DNA of 64,000 bases from Hymenolepis diminuta (GCA_900708905.1 CAADRB010000077.1:151326-215325), one strand, 5' to 3'. Positions 45,966-57,310 are shown, counted from the stretch's first letter. The notes: a model not told the origin generated them from the letters alone. Made by a program: numbers and translations.

Positions 45966-47590
45966 TATCAACTCTTCTTGAGCCAGGTTCATTTTCACTT
46001 AGAGCATCAACGATAAAAGCTAATTTGTCTAGTGTCGGAGAAGGAAAAAACCAAGACGTTCAAGGAACTGGCCTTGAAATGTAAAAATATTTGTGTACCC
46101 TCTGAGATGTAATTGGTGTTCGATCTCCACATCAGTACATGCGGGATTCAGAATACGCACACGTTTGGCGTTTGCCTCATACTCAAATATTGCAAGTATT
46201 TCCTGACTTCTCAACACAAAAAGAGAAAGACACAGAATTGAACGTTTAATGTAAAATGAAAACAAACTGAAACGAAAACCAACATACTTAAGAGATTGTC
46301 CTTTCACTTCAGTGAAAGAAGAAGGCATTGAGGAGGAAGCAATCGGTTGTGCCTTTGCAGTCTTCAGTCCCGCTGCGAGGCACCTCCTACAAATCGGCAA
46401 AATATCTTTCATAAAATTGTCCATATAAGCCTAAATATCTCCTAGCAACTGGTCGAACATGTGAATGATGTGAAAATGGAAGGGAGGCAACATCACGTGA
46501 GCTCATGTCGTCCACATACATATATGAATTGCCCTCTCCAATATTCCATTATCCTAAAGTGATAATGCAAACTACTCAGGTGCCCCTACGAACGGTGCGA
46601 AGATTAAACATGTACTTCTCTGGAATCTCTGTGCCCTACCACAATTCATTGTGTGCAGTGAGCGCTGTCATTCCTGATGCGCTTTTCGGTAAATTTTAAT
46701 TGCATAAATGGCTTCTTTAAAATTAACATACAAACTTAATATTAGATAATGCATTTCAACTTGTAAATGCTGTCCGTAATAAACCGGAAGTTCGAAGTTC
46801 AATCCAAATTAATTAATGGTGATAAAGTGGTTTAAGGAAAAATTGAGGATAGTGATGCACGTGTTTATGAAGGTATTTAAACAAACCTCCACTCTATGGG
46901 AATATCTGTGCTCTTCATAAAGAGATCCGTGATAAGTTCGGACGTATCTTGAATTCCCAGAAGTGGGACCATGTCTCTGAATGCAGTTGTGCGAGCTGTT
47001 TGTGCCAAGTCATCCCTCGACGCATTTCTCCACTCTGATAGCGCCTTCACTTTCGATGTCAACGACTTCTGTGCAATTCGAGGACAACCAAGGAGGCCCA
47101 TTATGCCTTTTTCCTCCGTAGTCACAGAGAACAGTCGAGATGTCCAAAAAATCTTTCATTTCGTCGCCACCAGATGTGCACACATCCCAATCAGAACTTT
47201 ATTCTTTATTGCGTTGGCTGCTGCCCAAGCTTCATTCACATTTGTCTCCTCAATCCCACAATATTTCACAAATCATTCAAACAACACCGACATTTTCAGC
47301 TCCTTCAATGCACCACTTACCTGGTGCACACAAAAACTTTGTGCACCCTGCCACGAGGGCTTTGTTTTGAAGGTTTTGTGCCAGAAGGCATAATCTGAGG
47401 GCGGCTTGAGGTGATATATTTTCAATACCACCGTATACATATTCCACGGCAGCATTAACTACTCTATCAAAAGCATAAAGTTCAGCAAATTGTATTCAAC
47501 TGACTCGTGAGGAAACCTCGACAATTGGACGTGGACAACGTCATTGTCACTCAAATATTTCCAGAAAAGAGGGAAGAAGGCAGAAGGTGC
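45966..47590 (-). pseudogene. Kelch-like locus Q: E2'-E7' with BACK stop
   Basis: Minus strand: second half of E2 (about 47510-47590, SAFFPLFWKYLSDNDVVHV), E3 47321-47463 (2 extra bases at its end), E4 46887-47255 (acceptor TTGTGG, TGG changed to TGA before KIFWTS), E5 (~46290-46388), E6 (46076-~46212, intact, YEANAKRVRILNPA) and the start of E7 (45966-46031, cut off). The donor after E6 reads GCCAGT. E5 to E6 is one continuous open frame here. No E8-E10 follows. Its E2 half is fused in frame to E4 of locus R, giving a BTB-BACK-BTB arrangement. Confidence 0.7.
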
Positions 47591-48423
47591 CTTCATCTTC
47601 AATGTCACCGACTCCCGTGCCATTCGACGACAACCAAGGAGACTTATCATGCCTTTAATCTCCGTATTCATGTAAAGCAGTCGAGATGTCCACAATATCT
47701 CCCATTTCGTCGTCACAAGAGGTGCACACACGCCAAACAGAATTTCCTTCTTTGTTGCGTTGGGTGCTGACCGGACTTCACTCACATTTGGCTCCTCAAT
47801 CCTATAATATTTCAAGAATAATTTTATTCTCTAAACAATGCCGACGATTTTGATCCCTTCAATTTACCACTCACTTAGCACACAAAAACTTTGTACACCC
47901 ATCCACTAGGGCTTTACTTTGGAAGTTGTGTGCCAAAAGATATAATCTAAGTGCCGCCATATGCATTAACAACCCTATCAAATGTATAAAGTTCAGCAAA
48001 TCGTAATCAGATTACTCATGGGAAACCTTGACAATTGGACGTGGACAACGTCATTGCCTCTTAGATGTTTCCTGATTACAGGAAAGCAGGCAGAATGCAC
48101 GATGAGGTGATCACCCACCTCCTCAACTTCCTGAGTCTAATTGGAAGAGATTGAATTTCTCAAATTTGCTGACTCACATTAATGAAAATGGGGAGGCGTT
48201 CTCGTCGAAAGCGCATTCCACGAAAGTGCGGTAAGCAATTCGAGATTGCGTCTGGATTTATAATTTCAAGGTTGTTCATCAGACGACGATCATTTGAATT
48301 GAGGTATGCAAACTCTCCATTTTTATACTTCGGTTCTGCTTGAAATGCACATGAAGTTTGCAAAGTGGTTGGGTTTAGGCGATGAGGCATTGCACCACCC
48401 AGTAACTCACAATTCACTGTCAA
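47591..48423 (-). pseudogene. Kelch-like locus R: E1-E4' upstream part of the Q composite
   Basis: Minus strand: upstream frame with ATG at 48390 (MPHRLNPTTLQTSCAFQAE), E1 48178-48279 (intact, RFRRERLPIFIN), E2 about 48025-48145 (one C lost near its end), E3 about 47883-47985 (two internal deletions, stop) and the first ~210 bases of E4 (to 47801, IEEPNVSEVRSAPNATKKEIL). E4 then passes at about 47591 straight into the E2 half of locus Q in an open frame. R is the only copy other than A and M whose upstream frame starts with ATG and, unlike M, is open through E1. Confidence 0.7.
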
Positions 48424-49280
48424 TCAATAGCTGAAATTGTGGATTTAAGTATCATGAGTTCAACCTTGAATTCACCTTAAAATCATTCAAGTTTTGCACT
48501 CATTTGCTAAGTTAATCTATTTATGGAAGGAACAATTCCCACCTCATACGTAGAATTTGTCGAAATAATAATCGAAATAAAGCAAAGGTCTTGTCAGAAG
48601 AAGGAGTGGAGAAATATCAACTGCATTATCGGGTACGCAAATAGGCAAGTTCCTGCAATACACTCAGTTTTGCTTTGCTCATTTTCACTTCTCCTACTTG
48701 CCCTTCATTGTTCAGATCATCTGAACAGTGATTGGCATAATTAGCTGCTGTGGGGACAAACGATCGTGACGGTGTGTGTTCTAAGCAACATTAACTCATT
48801 TGCTTAATTATTTGGGAGAGTATTCAAAAGTGTCTTCCTTCTTCCAATTTCTCAATCACTTTGCATATGGGTGGGGCATTGAAGAGGAAGAAGGAGACGT
48901 GGAAGTGGGCCAAGCTAAATCGCCTGAATAATGAAAACTGGTTCAATTTCGTAGTCCGTTGTGAGATGAAATTTCATTCGCTCCTCCAACATCCTCTGCT
49001 TTAATATGGACAATATTTTGATAAATTCAACGCAAGAGGTGAATATTCTTCTTTCAATTGACAGATTCTGACAGTAAATGGGAGCAGACTGAGGTGATTA
49101 TTTTTGGGTGATTTCAATATTTACTTCCGCCTACTCAAAATCACAATTTCCACTGTTGATTGACGGTTTCTGCCCTGTTGATTGGTTCTGTTATTTCTGT
49201 CCCTCATAACATAGTTTCACTGTACATCCACACGCCTTTTAAACAGAAATGAGGTTTTAAAATTGTGAGTTGCATATCAC
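48424..49280 (-). promoter_or_regulatory. Upstream region of locus R with ATAAATAG element
   Basis: About 48430-48680 is the conserved E1-upstream block. On the minus strand CATAAATAGATTAAC lies at about 48510-48525, roughly 125 bases before the ATG at 48390, and resembles a TATA box. About 48890-49160 matches 21130-21330 inverted. No gene lies beyond that to 49280. Confidence 0.4.
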
Positions 49281-49299
49281 CGGGAGCACAATAGTCGGA

Positions 49300-50130
49300 T
49301 ACAACGAAAGTGGAGGCGTGGAGGAATGCGTAGAGAGATGATTAACCTTACACTTTTCCAACAATACCGTGGAGTCATTAATGCGACAACTACTGGAGTC
49401 ACATGACGTAGAATGCGGCGACAGAGATGTGAGAACTTTCAGCACGGAATGCTCCGATTAGGAGACTGAACTCAAACTGCCAGACAGAATATGTTGATGT
49501 GTTGTTTCATTCCAAAGTGAGTACCACTTGGCTCTTTGTTTTCCATTAAATAAGAGAACTGGTGACTGACGTTATCCTCTGATATCAAACAAAATTGTTT
49601 TCATCGGTGGTAGGAAGGAGGGTAGACACAATCGCTGGTGAAGTAGAGTTGATACGATGTTGGTCTTTGACGTCCTTTGGTTGCTCTCTTTTTCAACTAC
49701 CTTGCGTCGGTTCAATGGCGGATGTTGATGAACAAATATTTATATGCCTTAGTTACTGATTTTATTTTTTGAATTTTGCTTCTTCTTTGATTAAAAAATA
49801 ATCAAATTAATTTAAGGACAAATTGAAAGAAAGTTATTTTCTAATTCTCATCTTCCGATGCGGAATGGGAAACTCGAATTTTGTTTCCTCCTCTATGAGG
49901 CATACAAAGGGCAACTTAACTGATGTTTCTTGAAATATTTTGCTAATTCACTTCGATTCCTGATTTCACAGTTTCACTTTCACAAAAAGTATCAATTTGC
50001 CAACACTTTTGATTCATTTGTTTAGTGGGGTTTGCCGGTGCGGTACATTGAATTGGAAAGTGACCGAAAAATAAGTTGGTAGGAGTAAATCCCACATTCT
50101 CATTTCTCATTCTTCCGGCCATTTAACTCC
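49300..50130 (+). pseudogene. Kelch-like fragments: E4, E6, E7, E8 pieces and R4
   Basis: A short E4 echo (gtggaggaatgcgtagagag, about 49312), an E6 tail (49450-49516, AAAGTGAGT donor), an E7 start (about 49600-49660: IVFIGGRKEG) that jumps into an E8 end (49661-49750: ..VGSMADVDEQIF), then R4 with an E9 relative (about 50022-50065). All junctions are internal to exons, so this is debris from deletions. Confidence 0.55.
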
Positions 50131-50281
50131 CTTGTCTTTTTCTCTCAATCTAGCGGGCTTCTATCTCCCTCCTTCAACAAATGCGCATAAATTTAGTTGA
50201 CCTTGAAAAAAAGGAATGGAATTCTAATATTGACCTTACCGTTTGAGAAGAAAAATTTAAAATATCAAATCTTTTACTAAC

Positions 50282-51123
50282 TTTTTACAAATAATTCATA
50301 ACCAACTCTCGCCATTGATTGGAAGCTAAGGAATTGGAGTTGATCAATTAAGGTCAAGGAGGTCCACTGACCACCTGCTGCCACGCCCTGCATCTCCACC
50401 TCGTGCAATCTTTCTCCACAGCCAACAACGTAGACTCTCATTTTGTAAATAAACTGCAAGAGGATCAACACCGTGTTCTTTATTCATTGGAGTGTGGAGA
50501 AGTCATTGCCCCTTCTCATCTCCTCCACCTCCTACTTCACCAGACCGCTGCGTCAGCAGCTCAGTGGAGCGGAGAGGTAATCGGTTCCTTCCAATTCCAC
50601 CGATGACCAAGACGCCAGAATGTGGAATATTGACGGCAGCGCACCGCACATTAATCCTTAATCATTGTTGGGAGAAACGACCATCTAGAAGGAGGCAGCA
50701 AATCCTTGTCTCTCTTAAGATCACCAAGTGATAAAATGACCAGTGGTAAGTAAAAATTAAAATATTACTCGCCTTCCTAAAGCAGTCTCGTAAAAACCAG
50801 TTTGTCTGATAAAAGCAAGAAATTTGAGATACTCACTACGAAATTCAACAGCGTTCATTTGTCCTTTGACAGGCAATTGGTGTTGAATCTCCACTTCAGA
50901 ACATTCCGGGTTGAAAATACACATCTGTAAGGTCTTTGCCTTATACTCAAATATTGCAAGACTTTCTTGACTTCTTAATATAAAAAGAGAAGAACACAGA
51001 ATTTGATGTTTAATGTAAAATGAAAACAAATTGAAATGTGAAGAAGAAGAAAAAGAAGAAGGCATTGATGAGGAAGCGATCGGTTGTTTCTTCGCTATCT
51101 TCCGTCCCCATGCAAGCCACCTC
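50282..51123 (-). pseudogene. Kelch-like locus S: E5-E8, 5' and 3' truncated
   Basis: Minus strand: E5 (about 51037-51123, RWLAWGRKIAKKQPIAS, ending in a TTC repeat), E6 50837-50973 (137 nt, intact), E7 reduced to 33 nt (50773-50805, out of frame but both splice sites kept, donor GCGAGT) and E8 50282-50684 (TAA within 12 codons and a later frameshift; WTSLTLIDQLQF near the end). Intron 4 runs from 51124 to about 51440 with CACGTG at 51231 and 51349, then R1 replaces E1-E4. E9/E10 are absent. Confidence 0.75.
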
Positions 51124-51248
51124 CTACAAACCGATAAAGTATCTTTCACAAACTTCTCCATATAAACCCAACGATAGCCTTGCAAAGGGTTCAATATGTG
51201 GAAGATGTGGAAATGGAAGGGAGGCATCATCACGTGACATCATTTCGT

Positions 51249-51252
<4 letters not shown>

Positions 51253-51280
<28 letters not shown>
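51253..51280. repeat. (AT)14 microsatellite
   Basis: An uninterrupted AT run inside intron 4 of locus S, at a place where other copies have only 'catatatatg'-like bases. Confidence 0.9.
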
Positions 51281-51285
<5 letters not shown>

Positions 51286-51419
51286 GTTCTCTCCAATATT
51301 CCATTATATTAAAGTGGAAATGCGGACTACTCAGGTGCATTCACGGACCACGTGGTGATTACACATGTATTTCTCTGAAATCTCTGTGTGATTTTATGTG
51401 GTGCTCTAGCACAATTCAG

Positions 51420-51960
51420 TGTCTTCATATGAGAGATGAGAAATTTTTCGGCAACTATACACAGTGCCCATTGGTTCGACTAAACAATCATCGCCCTCCG
51501 CTACTTTTGCCCAAGCTTCTTGAAGTGAATTATTAATTTCACGTCACCACAATGACACTTCCGAGTCAACACTTTGGCAGATCATGGCTTGATCAAATCA
51601 ACCATTATTCACTGATTGATTCGTCCTCTGAATAATCATATTTTGCCTTACGGAACTGGGAAGACTAATATTTGATTCAACCTCTCTGATCAATCAAAAT
51701 CCGATCAAACGAATTGCTGCCTTCAAATTGGATGTCATGACAAATTGTAATATGGATGTAGAGAGAAATGCTTCGACTGAATTTAGGAAGTTTCAAGTGA
51801 TTTTTAAATAAACTAGGAAGCTGCTTTGATTGTATTGGGTGCCCCTCCTCCTCCTCACTGGATAAGGGATTACTATGTCTCTACACTCGTGACCGGAATT
51901 TCAGCCTATTCGTGGATCCTTCTATCGGCCAAATCTGCATAAGCAAATGATCTACAAAAT
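51420..51960. repeat. Repeat R1, third copy
   Basis: About 51440-51730 matches 31560-31800. About 51730-51960 has no recognisable content. Confidence 0.5.
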
Positions 51961-52205
51961 AATGTGCCAGGATCTCTCGTTCGGGATGGCAGGTCTTCTC
52001 TTCTCTTTCTTCTGGATTTGGCCTATTATGGCTGTGCTATATCCTTAGTCGCCAGACGTGACAGAAATCAAAATGCAACAGTTAACTTTGCAATAATACT
52101 TGAATGGGGATCTTCTGGCTTGGTTCAGAGTTTTAAATATAAATTAAACCTTTGATAAACTGGTCACAAGGAGGCTCAAATATCTCCTTAAACAAGTTTT
52201 GATGG

Positions 52206-52560
52206 ATGTATATCGGTGGAGATTTGGTTCCGTCATCTTTTCAAATACATGACCACGTGATTAATGGAGTGAGCTATTTTATATGCCTTTGTCCTCCAGA
52301 GAACTACAAAGGTCTAGAAAAGGGAGCTGTGAAACTGGATATTAAAAATTCCAAAGAAGTGTTAATGAATCTTACACATATTTTAAGAGAGAAGGTGTTC
52401 TCGAATAGAACTCGAGCCGAGGGAGAGATTAGGAGCATTTAATTAAACTATCTATTTCCACCATTTTCCCACAATTTTCTATCTCCAGGTGGGAGATAGC
52501 CGACCAAGGACAGTTGAGAACATTGATCGAAGAACGATGCTAAGACTGTGTTGTAGATGA
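52206..52560 (+). CDS. Unrecognised two-exon gene piece
   Basis: An ATG at 52206 opens a 78-codon frame (MYIGGDLVPSSFQIHDHV.., ICLCPPENYKGL, EKGAVKLDI). After an acceptor-like CTATCTCCAG at 52490 a second frame reads WEIADQGQLRTLIEERC-stop. Both parts have relatives at 13490-13720. No donor is obvious at the end of the first frame. The local frame at 51964-52155 may belong to it. It is not a kelch gene, and its function is unknown. Confidence 0.35.
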
Positions 52561-52629
52561 TAAATTGGAGTTAAAATTCAAGCAGATAAAGTCTTCCTGA
52601 AAAAGCTTGCAGCACAAATTCATAAATTT

Positions 52630-52773
52630 CTATGCAAGACTTCACGGAAAAGATGAGATATTGACAAAGGTGTTACTTAAGTACCACTTACCAACAGTAG
52701 ATGCCTCAACATCTGCACATCCAAAGAGTTTGAATAGAGAGAAGGAAGGCGAAATTTGGACATCGTATGGTTA
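52630..52773 (+). pseudogene. Exon-like frame shared with 34.8 kb
   Basis: The frame FYARLHGKDEILTKVLLKYH.. runs to TAA at about 52771. The copy at 34805-34990 reads YKSLHGKDEILTKVLLKYLL and then stops. Its family is unknown; it sits between two other unrecognised frames. Confidence 0.3.
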
Positions 52774-53043
52774 AAAGAACCACAACTGAATGATGCTCGT
52801 AAAAGAGAAAGTATGTTTACAAGCCCTCGATTTTATCGACTCTTTGCTAATGAAAGTGAGATGGAAGGTCACTGGCGGATCGATTACCACAAATCCGAAG
52901 ATGATTTAGCAACTTGTAAAACGCCATGTCCAGCAGATGGATGCCACAAGACTTTTTGGAAAAGGGAATGGTACCACACAGACTATCTTTGGGCAGAGCA
53001 GGAATATGTGAATAGCTTCCCTTTGATGCAGCAGTTGATATGA
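52774..53043 (+). CDS. Unrecognised Cys-containing exon
   Basis: An open frame of about 90 codons to TGA (LNDARKRESMFTSPRFYRLF, GHWRIDYHKSEDDLATCKTP, CPADGCHKTFWKREWYHT). It is rich in Trp, Tyr, His and Cys and looks like a genuine coding exon. The C-x3-C-x4-C spacing could bind metal, but no family is recognised. There is no second copy in this window, unlike most of its surroundings. Confidence 0.45.
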   Translation, partial: KEPQLNDARKRESMFTSPRFYRLFANESEMEGHWRIDYHKSEDDLATCKTPCPADGCHKTFWKREWYHTDYLWAEQEYVNSFPLMQQLI

Positions 53044-53099
53044 TAATTCCGGAGCTCAGATGAAGGACATCTGTATATTCTATACATTTTCAATGTTGA

Positions 53100-53606
53100 A
53101 ATGCATCTTGCTGAGAGTCGTGTCCCCTCTAATAACCAAATGGTTGAATATCGAATCAAAAGACTACTTCCCTACTAATCTTCACAAATAATCCTCGCTA
53201 GACCTAACCAAATTGATGGCCAATAATCTGGGAGTCATTGTTAAATGGTAAGAAATGCTTGTTGAATTCTTCAACACAAGTTGAATCTACCGAAGACAAT
53301 CCACCTAAACCTCCCATTATAAACTTTACGAGGTGGTGCTTCAACTGCAAGATATTCCCACGAAAATGAACAAACGTATAAAATTAGAGTGCTTGGATTC
53401 CACGATTACCCTCACTTCCATCAATTCATTCAAAAGCCCACTTTTTCCCTTTTGCTGATGATGTCACTCGCACAAATTTATTTAAGTTTAAATGTTTTAT
53501 TTCATAAATACTTTGTGTTCATGGAAGATGTTAACAGGAAATCAGCGTCCAAGAAAAGGTCTTTGTTCATGAAGAGGAGAAGATTGAGTTCATTTCGGTA
53601 AACCTA
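53100..53606. repeat. R5-related 3' flank of locus T
   Basis: It matches 7102-7600 and 60865-61300 in inverted sense; the antisense AATAAA near 53477 is placed about 130 bases after the locus T stop. Confidence 0.5.
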
Positions 53607-55157
53607 TCATTTCAAATGAACCGTCATCAACTGTCCGTGAAGATTAACATTCCTATTTATCCATTTAGCAAGCTGTTGCGGAGAGAGGAGAAAGAGAAAA
53701 GATATGAAATCACCAGATTGAAAGGAGTAAACAAGGACCTGCATTCAACAAACTTACTTTCGGGTCGCCATCCAGTTCAACAGAATAAGGACCACGCATT
53801 AGAGTATCTGCACAGAATATAATGAAGCAGAAGGTAAGAGAGTTGATAATAACTTAATTTATTAAAATACTGAATAAAAAAGCAAACTAAGTTGACCTTA
53901 ATAAAATATTACAATTTGAATTGAGAAGGAAAATATAAAATTTCAAATTATGTACAGACCATTCACAAATAATTCATTGCCAACTATCGCCATAGAATAG
54001 ACGTTAAAGCATTGAGGTTGATCTGAAAAGGTTAAGGAGGTCCACTGACCACCTGCTGCTACGTCCAGCATCTCCATCTTCTGCACTCCCGTTGCAAGGC
54101 CAACAACATAGACTCGCCCTTGGAAATAAACTGCGAGAGGATGAAGACGATGTCCTTCATTCATTGGAGTGAAGGGGAGCCAGTGCCACTTCTCGCCTCC
54201 TCCACCTCCTCCTTCACCAGACCGCCGTGTCAGCAACTCTGTGGAGCGGAGAGGTAATCCATTCCTTCCTTTTCCACCAATGACCAAGACGCCAGAATCT
54301 GGAATGTTGACGGCAGCACACCGCCATCTTTCTTCAATCATGGGTGGCAGAAGCGACCATCTAGAAGGAGATAACAACTCTTCCACTCTCTAAAGACAAC
54401 CAAGTGACATACTGGCTAACGGAAAATAAAAATGAAAATATAACTCGCCTTCCTGAAGCAGGCTCGTAAACTTCACTCGAAAAAGAGTCCGGAGGGTCCG
54501 AAAAATTCCCAGAGCCAAAGGCGAAAATTTCGTTTTCAGTTCCCACACCAACTGGGTAGCACTTGGGTTTTATCATATCCGGAAGAGATGACAATTGATC
54601 TGTCGAGAGATCTAACAGGTCAACTCTCTTTGAATCAGAATTCTTTACATCTCTCCATTCACCGATAAATACCAGTTTGTCTAACATCGGAGAATAAAAG
54701 CGTTCAGCATTTCTCCTATTTTATAAAAAGCAACAAATGAAAGTAACATACTTTGAAATGCAACAACGCTCGCTTGTCTTCTGAAAGGCAATTGGTATTC
54801 AGTCTCCACTTCAGTACATTCCGGGTTGAGAATACGCACCTGTGTGTCATCAAATATTGCAAGCCTTTCTTGATTTCTTAAAACAAAACGAGAAAGACAC
54901 AGAATTTTATGTTTTCTGCAAAATTTAAACAAACTGAAACGAGAACCATTATACTCAGAAGATCGTCCTTTCACTTCAGCGGAGGAAGAAGACATAGAGG
55001 AGGAAGTGATCGGTTGTTTCTTCGCAGTCTGCGTTCGATTTGCTGACGACTGTTTTGTGAATTGCAGTATGCGAACTCTCCATTTTTATACTTCGATTCT
55101 GCTTGAAATGCACACAAAGTTTGCAAAGTGATTGGGTTTTGGCGACGAGGCACTGCA
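53607..55157 (-). CDS. Kelch-like locus T: intact kelch-only gene candidate
   Basis: Minus strand: E5' plus E6 (54752-54995 from the ATG at 54995, one open frame), E7 54449-54680, E8 53960-54360, E9 53758-53807, E10 53607-53672. The spliced sum is 993 nt, exactly 331 codons with the final TGA, and no stop or frameshift was found. The product would be a 330-aa six-motif kelch propeller (LVFIGEWRD, VLVIGGKGRNG, RVYVVGLATG, NELFVNG) without BTB or BACK. Upstream, the E1 leader (55034-55157) is fused to E5 by a deletion, with a possible acceptor (GAACGCAG) at the junction. The E6 12-nt deletion is shared with locus U. Donors are GTATGT after E6, GCGAGT after E7 and GTCTGT after E8. Only ~70 bases of normal upstream flank remain, so expression is uncertain. 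Confidence 0.6.
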
Positions 55158-55227
55158 CCACCCAGTGACTGAGAATTCACTGTCTATCAATTGCTGAAAT
55201 TGTGATTTTATTTATCATGAGCTCAAG

Positions 55228-56720
55228 AGAGATGATGATGCTCATAGAGCTCGCACTATTGCATTCAGGGACATGGTTTCACTACCGGAAATTCAAGATA
55301 CCCTGACCTTATCACCGATCTATTTGTGGAGGACATGCGCATTCTGATGAAATGGAGATTTGCTTAAATGCCTCTATAAACAACTGCATCAGATCCTCAG
55401 ATTTTTCCTTAAGCCACTTATTCTCCACTACTACAGCAAAACGGTTTAAAACAGGAGACTTAACCTGGACTGTAAGATAATTTTGAATGAATCATTTCGG
55501 TATGTGTAATTTGCAGAAAACTCCAGCGGAAATGACACCGCTCACTGCGCCTCAGACGATAAAGATGCTGAATTGCAGTAAAGCAGCACATAAAATCACA
55601 CAGAGATTTCAAAGGAGTACATGTGTGATCACCACGTGGTCTGTAAATGCACCTGAGTAGTTCGTATTTCCACTTTAAGATAATGAAATATTGGAGGGGA
55701 CATTTCACAGAAGAATGTGGACGAAATGATATCATGTGATGACGCTTCCCTTCCATTTTCTCATCATTCACATTTCGACCAGTTGCAAGGCCATCGTTGG
55801 GTTTATTTGAAGAAGTTTGTGTGAGATATTTTGTCTATTTGTAGGAGGTACCTCTTAATGAGACGGAAGACTGCGAGGAAACTACTGATCGCTTCTTACT
55901 CGATGTCTTCTTTTTCCACTTAAGCGAAAGGACAATCCACTGAGATGATGATTTTCGTTTCAGTTTGTTTAAATTTTGCATAAAACATTAAATTTTTTGT
56001 CTTTCTCTTTTTATGTTAAGAATTCAGGAAAGACTTGCAGTATTTGATCACACACAGGTGTGTATTCTCAACCCGGAATGTACTGAAGTGGAGATCAAAC
56101 TCCAATTGCCGCCCACTAGAATCGGGAAAGTTGTTGCATTTCAAAGTGTGTTACCCTCATTTCTTGAGTTTTATAAAATAAGAGAAATGCTGAACGCTTT
56201 TATTCTCTGATGTTTGACAAACTGGTTTTTATCGTTGATGAAGCTAGACTTTGGCATTTTACGGAATTTATGGGTGGTTGGCGATGTGGAAAATATCCTG
56301 GCACCAAAAAAAGTTGACAGATGGATCCCTCGACAGATTAAGTGTCATCTCTTCCTGATATGATAAAACCTAAGTGCCTCCTAGTTGGTGTGGGAACTGA
56401 AAACCAAATTTTCGTCTTTGGCACTAGGATATTTTTGGATTTTTAGATTGAAGTTCACGAGATTACTTCAGGAAGGCCAGTTATATTTTACTTTTTATTT
56501 TCCGTTGGCCATTATGTCACTGGGTGGTCTTAAGAGCGAAAGAGTTGTTATCTCCTTCTAGATGGTCGCTTCTGCCACCCATGATTGAAGAAATGGCGGT
56601 GTGCTCCGTCAACATTCCAGATTCTGGGTTCTTGTCCGTCGGTGAATTTGGAAACAACGATATACCTCTCCGCTCCACATAGTTGCTGACGTGGCTGCCA
56701 AATGAAGAGGGCTGGGGCGA
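55228..56720 (+). pseudogene. Kelch-like locus U: E4'-E8', head-to-head with T
   Basis: E4 end (about 55232-55357; donor ATTTGC instead of GTTTGT), intron 4 with CACGTG at 55633, E5 55845-~55950 (TAA in the Ser-rich part), E6 56021-56145 (intact, same 12-nt deletion as T), E7 56217-56475 (acceptor TTTG, insertion and stops, donor GCCAGT) and E8 56562-~56718 (frameshift within 15 codons, then cut). Its start abuts the truncated upstream flank of T, so T and U were brought together by rearrangement. Confidence 0.7.
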
Positions 56721-56759
56721 CTTTTCATGAAAAATCAGATGAAGTTTATTTTTTTGAAG

Positions 56760-57097
56760 CTAAGCCAACATTTTGTTAGTTATGACTCATTGAGAATGCG
56801 AAATTTTCTCTGGGAGTTCTTGGGTATCACGTCTACATTTTCCAGAATTTTCTGGTGCGCGCTCTATCCACTCTGACAGTTGCTGCGACGCTGTCAACTC
56901 CACACTCATTAAAGAGATTCTATTCGATGCAGGAAAATTCTGTCCTTTCTTTGCTCATGTTCTAGAAGAACATCATTCATCCTCTCGAAATGCACAGTTA
57001 AACATGTAATATTTCAAATTCAACTTTTATATTTTCCATCTCATTTGATTGGATCATTATTCAAATTGGAATTACCTTAAAAAATACGTGAATTGTC
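56760..57097. other. No gene; trace of intron 8
   Basis: About 57015-57075 resembles intron 8 of other copies (ttatattttccatctc, atcattattcaaatt). Nothing else could be supported. Confidence 0.35.
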
Positions 57098-57215
57098 ATG
57101 TGCCAAAGTTCATTTTTAACCTCAGTTCTGCTTAAGAGACGTGTGGCGTGCAGTTGTGTTTTGAAGGTGAGACATTACGTCACCCGACGACAGAGAAGCC
57201 ACCGTCAGTCAATGA
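57098..57215 (-). pseudogene. Kelch-like locus V: leader fragment with MSHLQ start
   Basis: Minus strand: an ATG leader frame (MSHLQNTTARHTSLKQN-stop) equal to that of locus H, cut off at 57098 before E1. It is the first part of a lost gene. Confidence 0.5.
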
Positions 57216-57296
57216 AGGAGCTTGTGGCTTTAATTAGCACGAATTTAACCTTGAAGTCACCTTCAAATCATTCGATTTTGTTCTCAGTCACTAAGT

Positions 57297-57310
57297 GCAT
57301 CTATTTATAG
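57297..57310 (-). promoter_or_regulatory. TATA-like box upstream of locus V
   Basis: On the minus strand the sequence reads CTCTATAAATAGAT, about 130 bases before the ATG of the leader frame. Locus R has ATAAATAGAT and locus G AAATAGAT at the same relative place. Confidence 0.4.

Noticed and set aside
46070..46080. GCCAGT after E6 of locus Q as another GC donor
   Set aside because: All other copies have GTGAGT or GTATGT there, and C at +3 makes it a poor donor; more likely a mutation in a dead copy.
51253..51280. (AT)14 as a regulatory or structural signal
   Set aside because: A simple microsatellite in an intron of a broken copy; other copies have only a few AT units.
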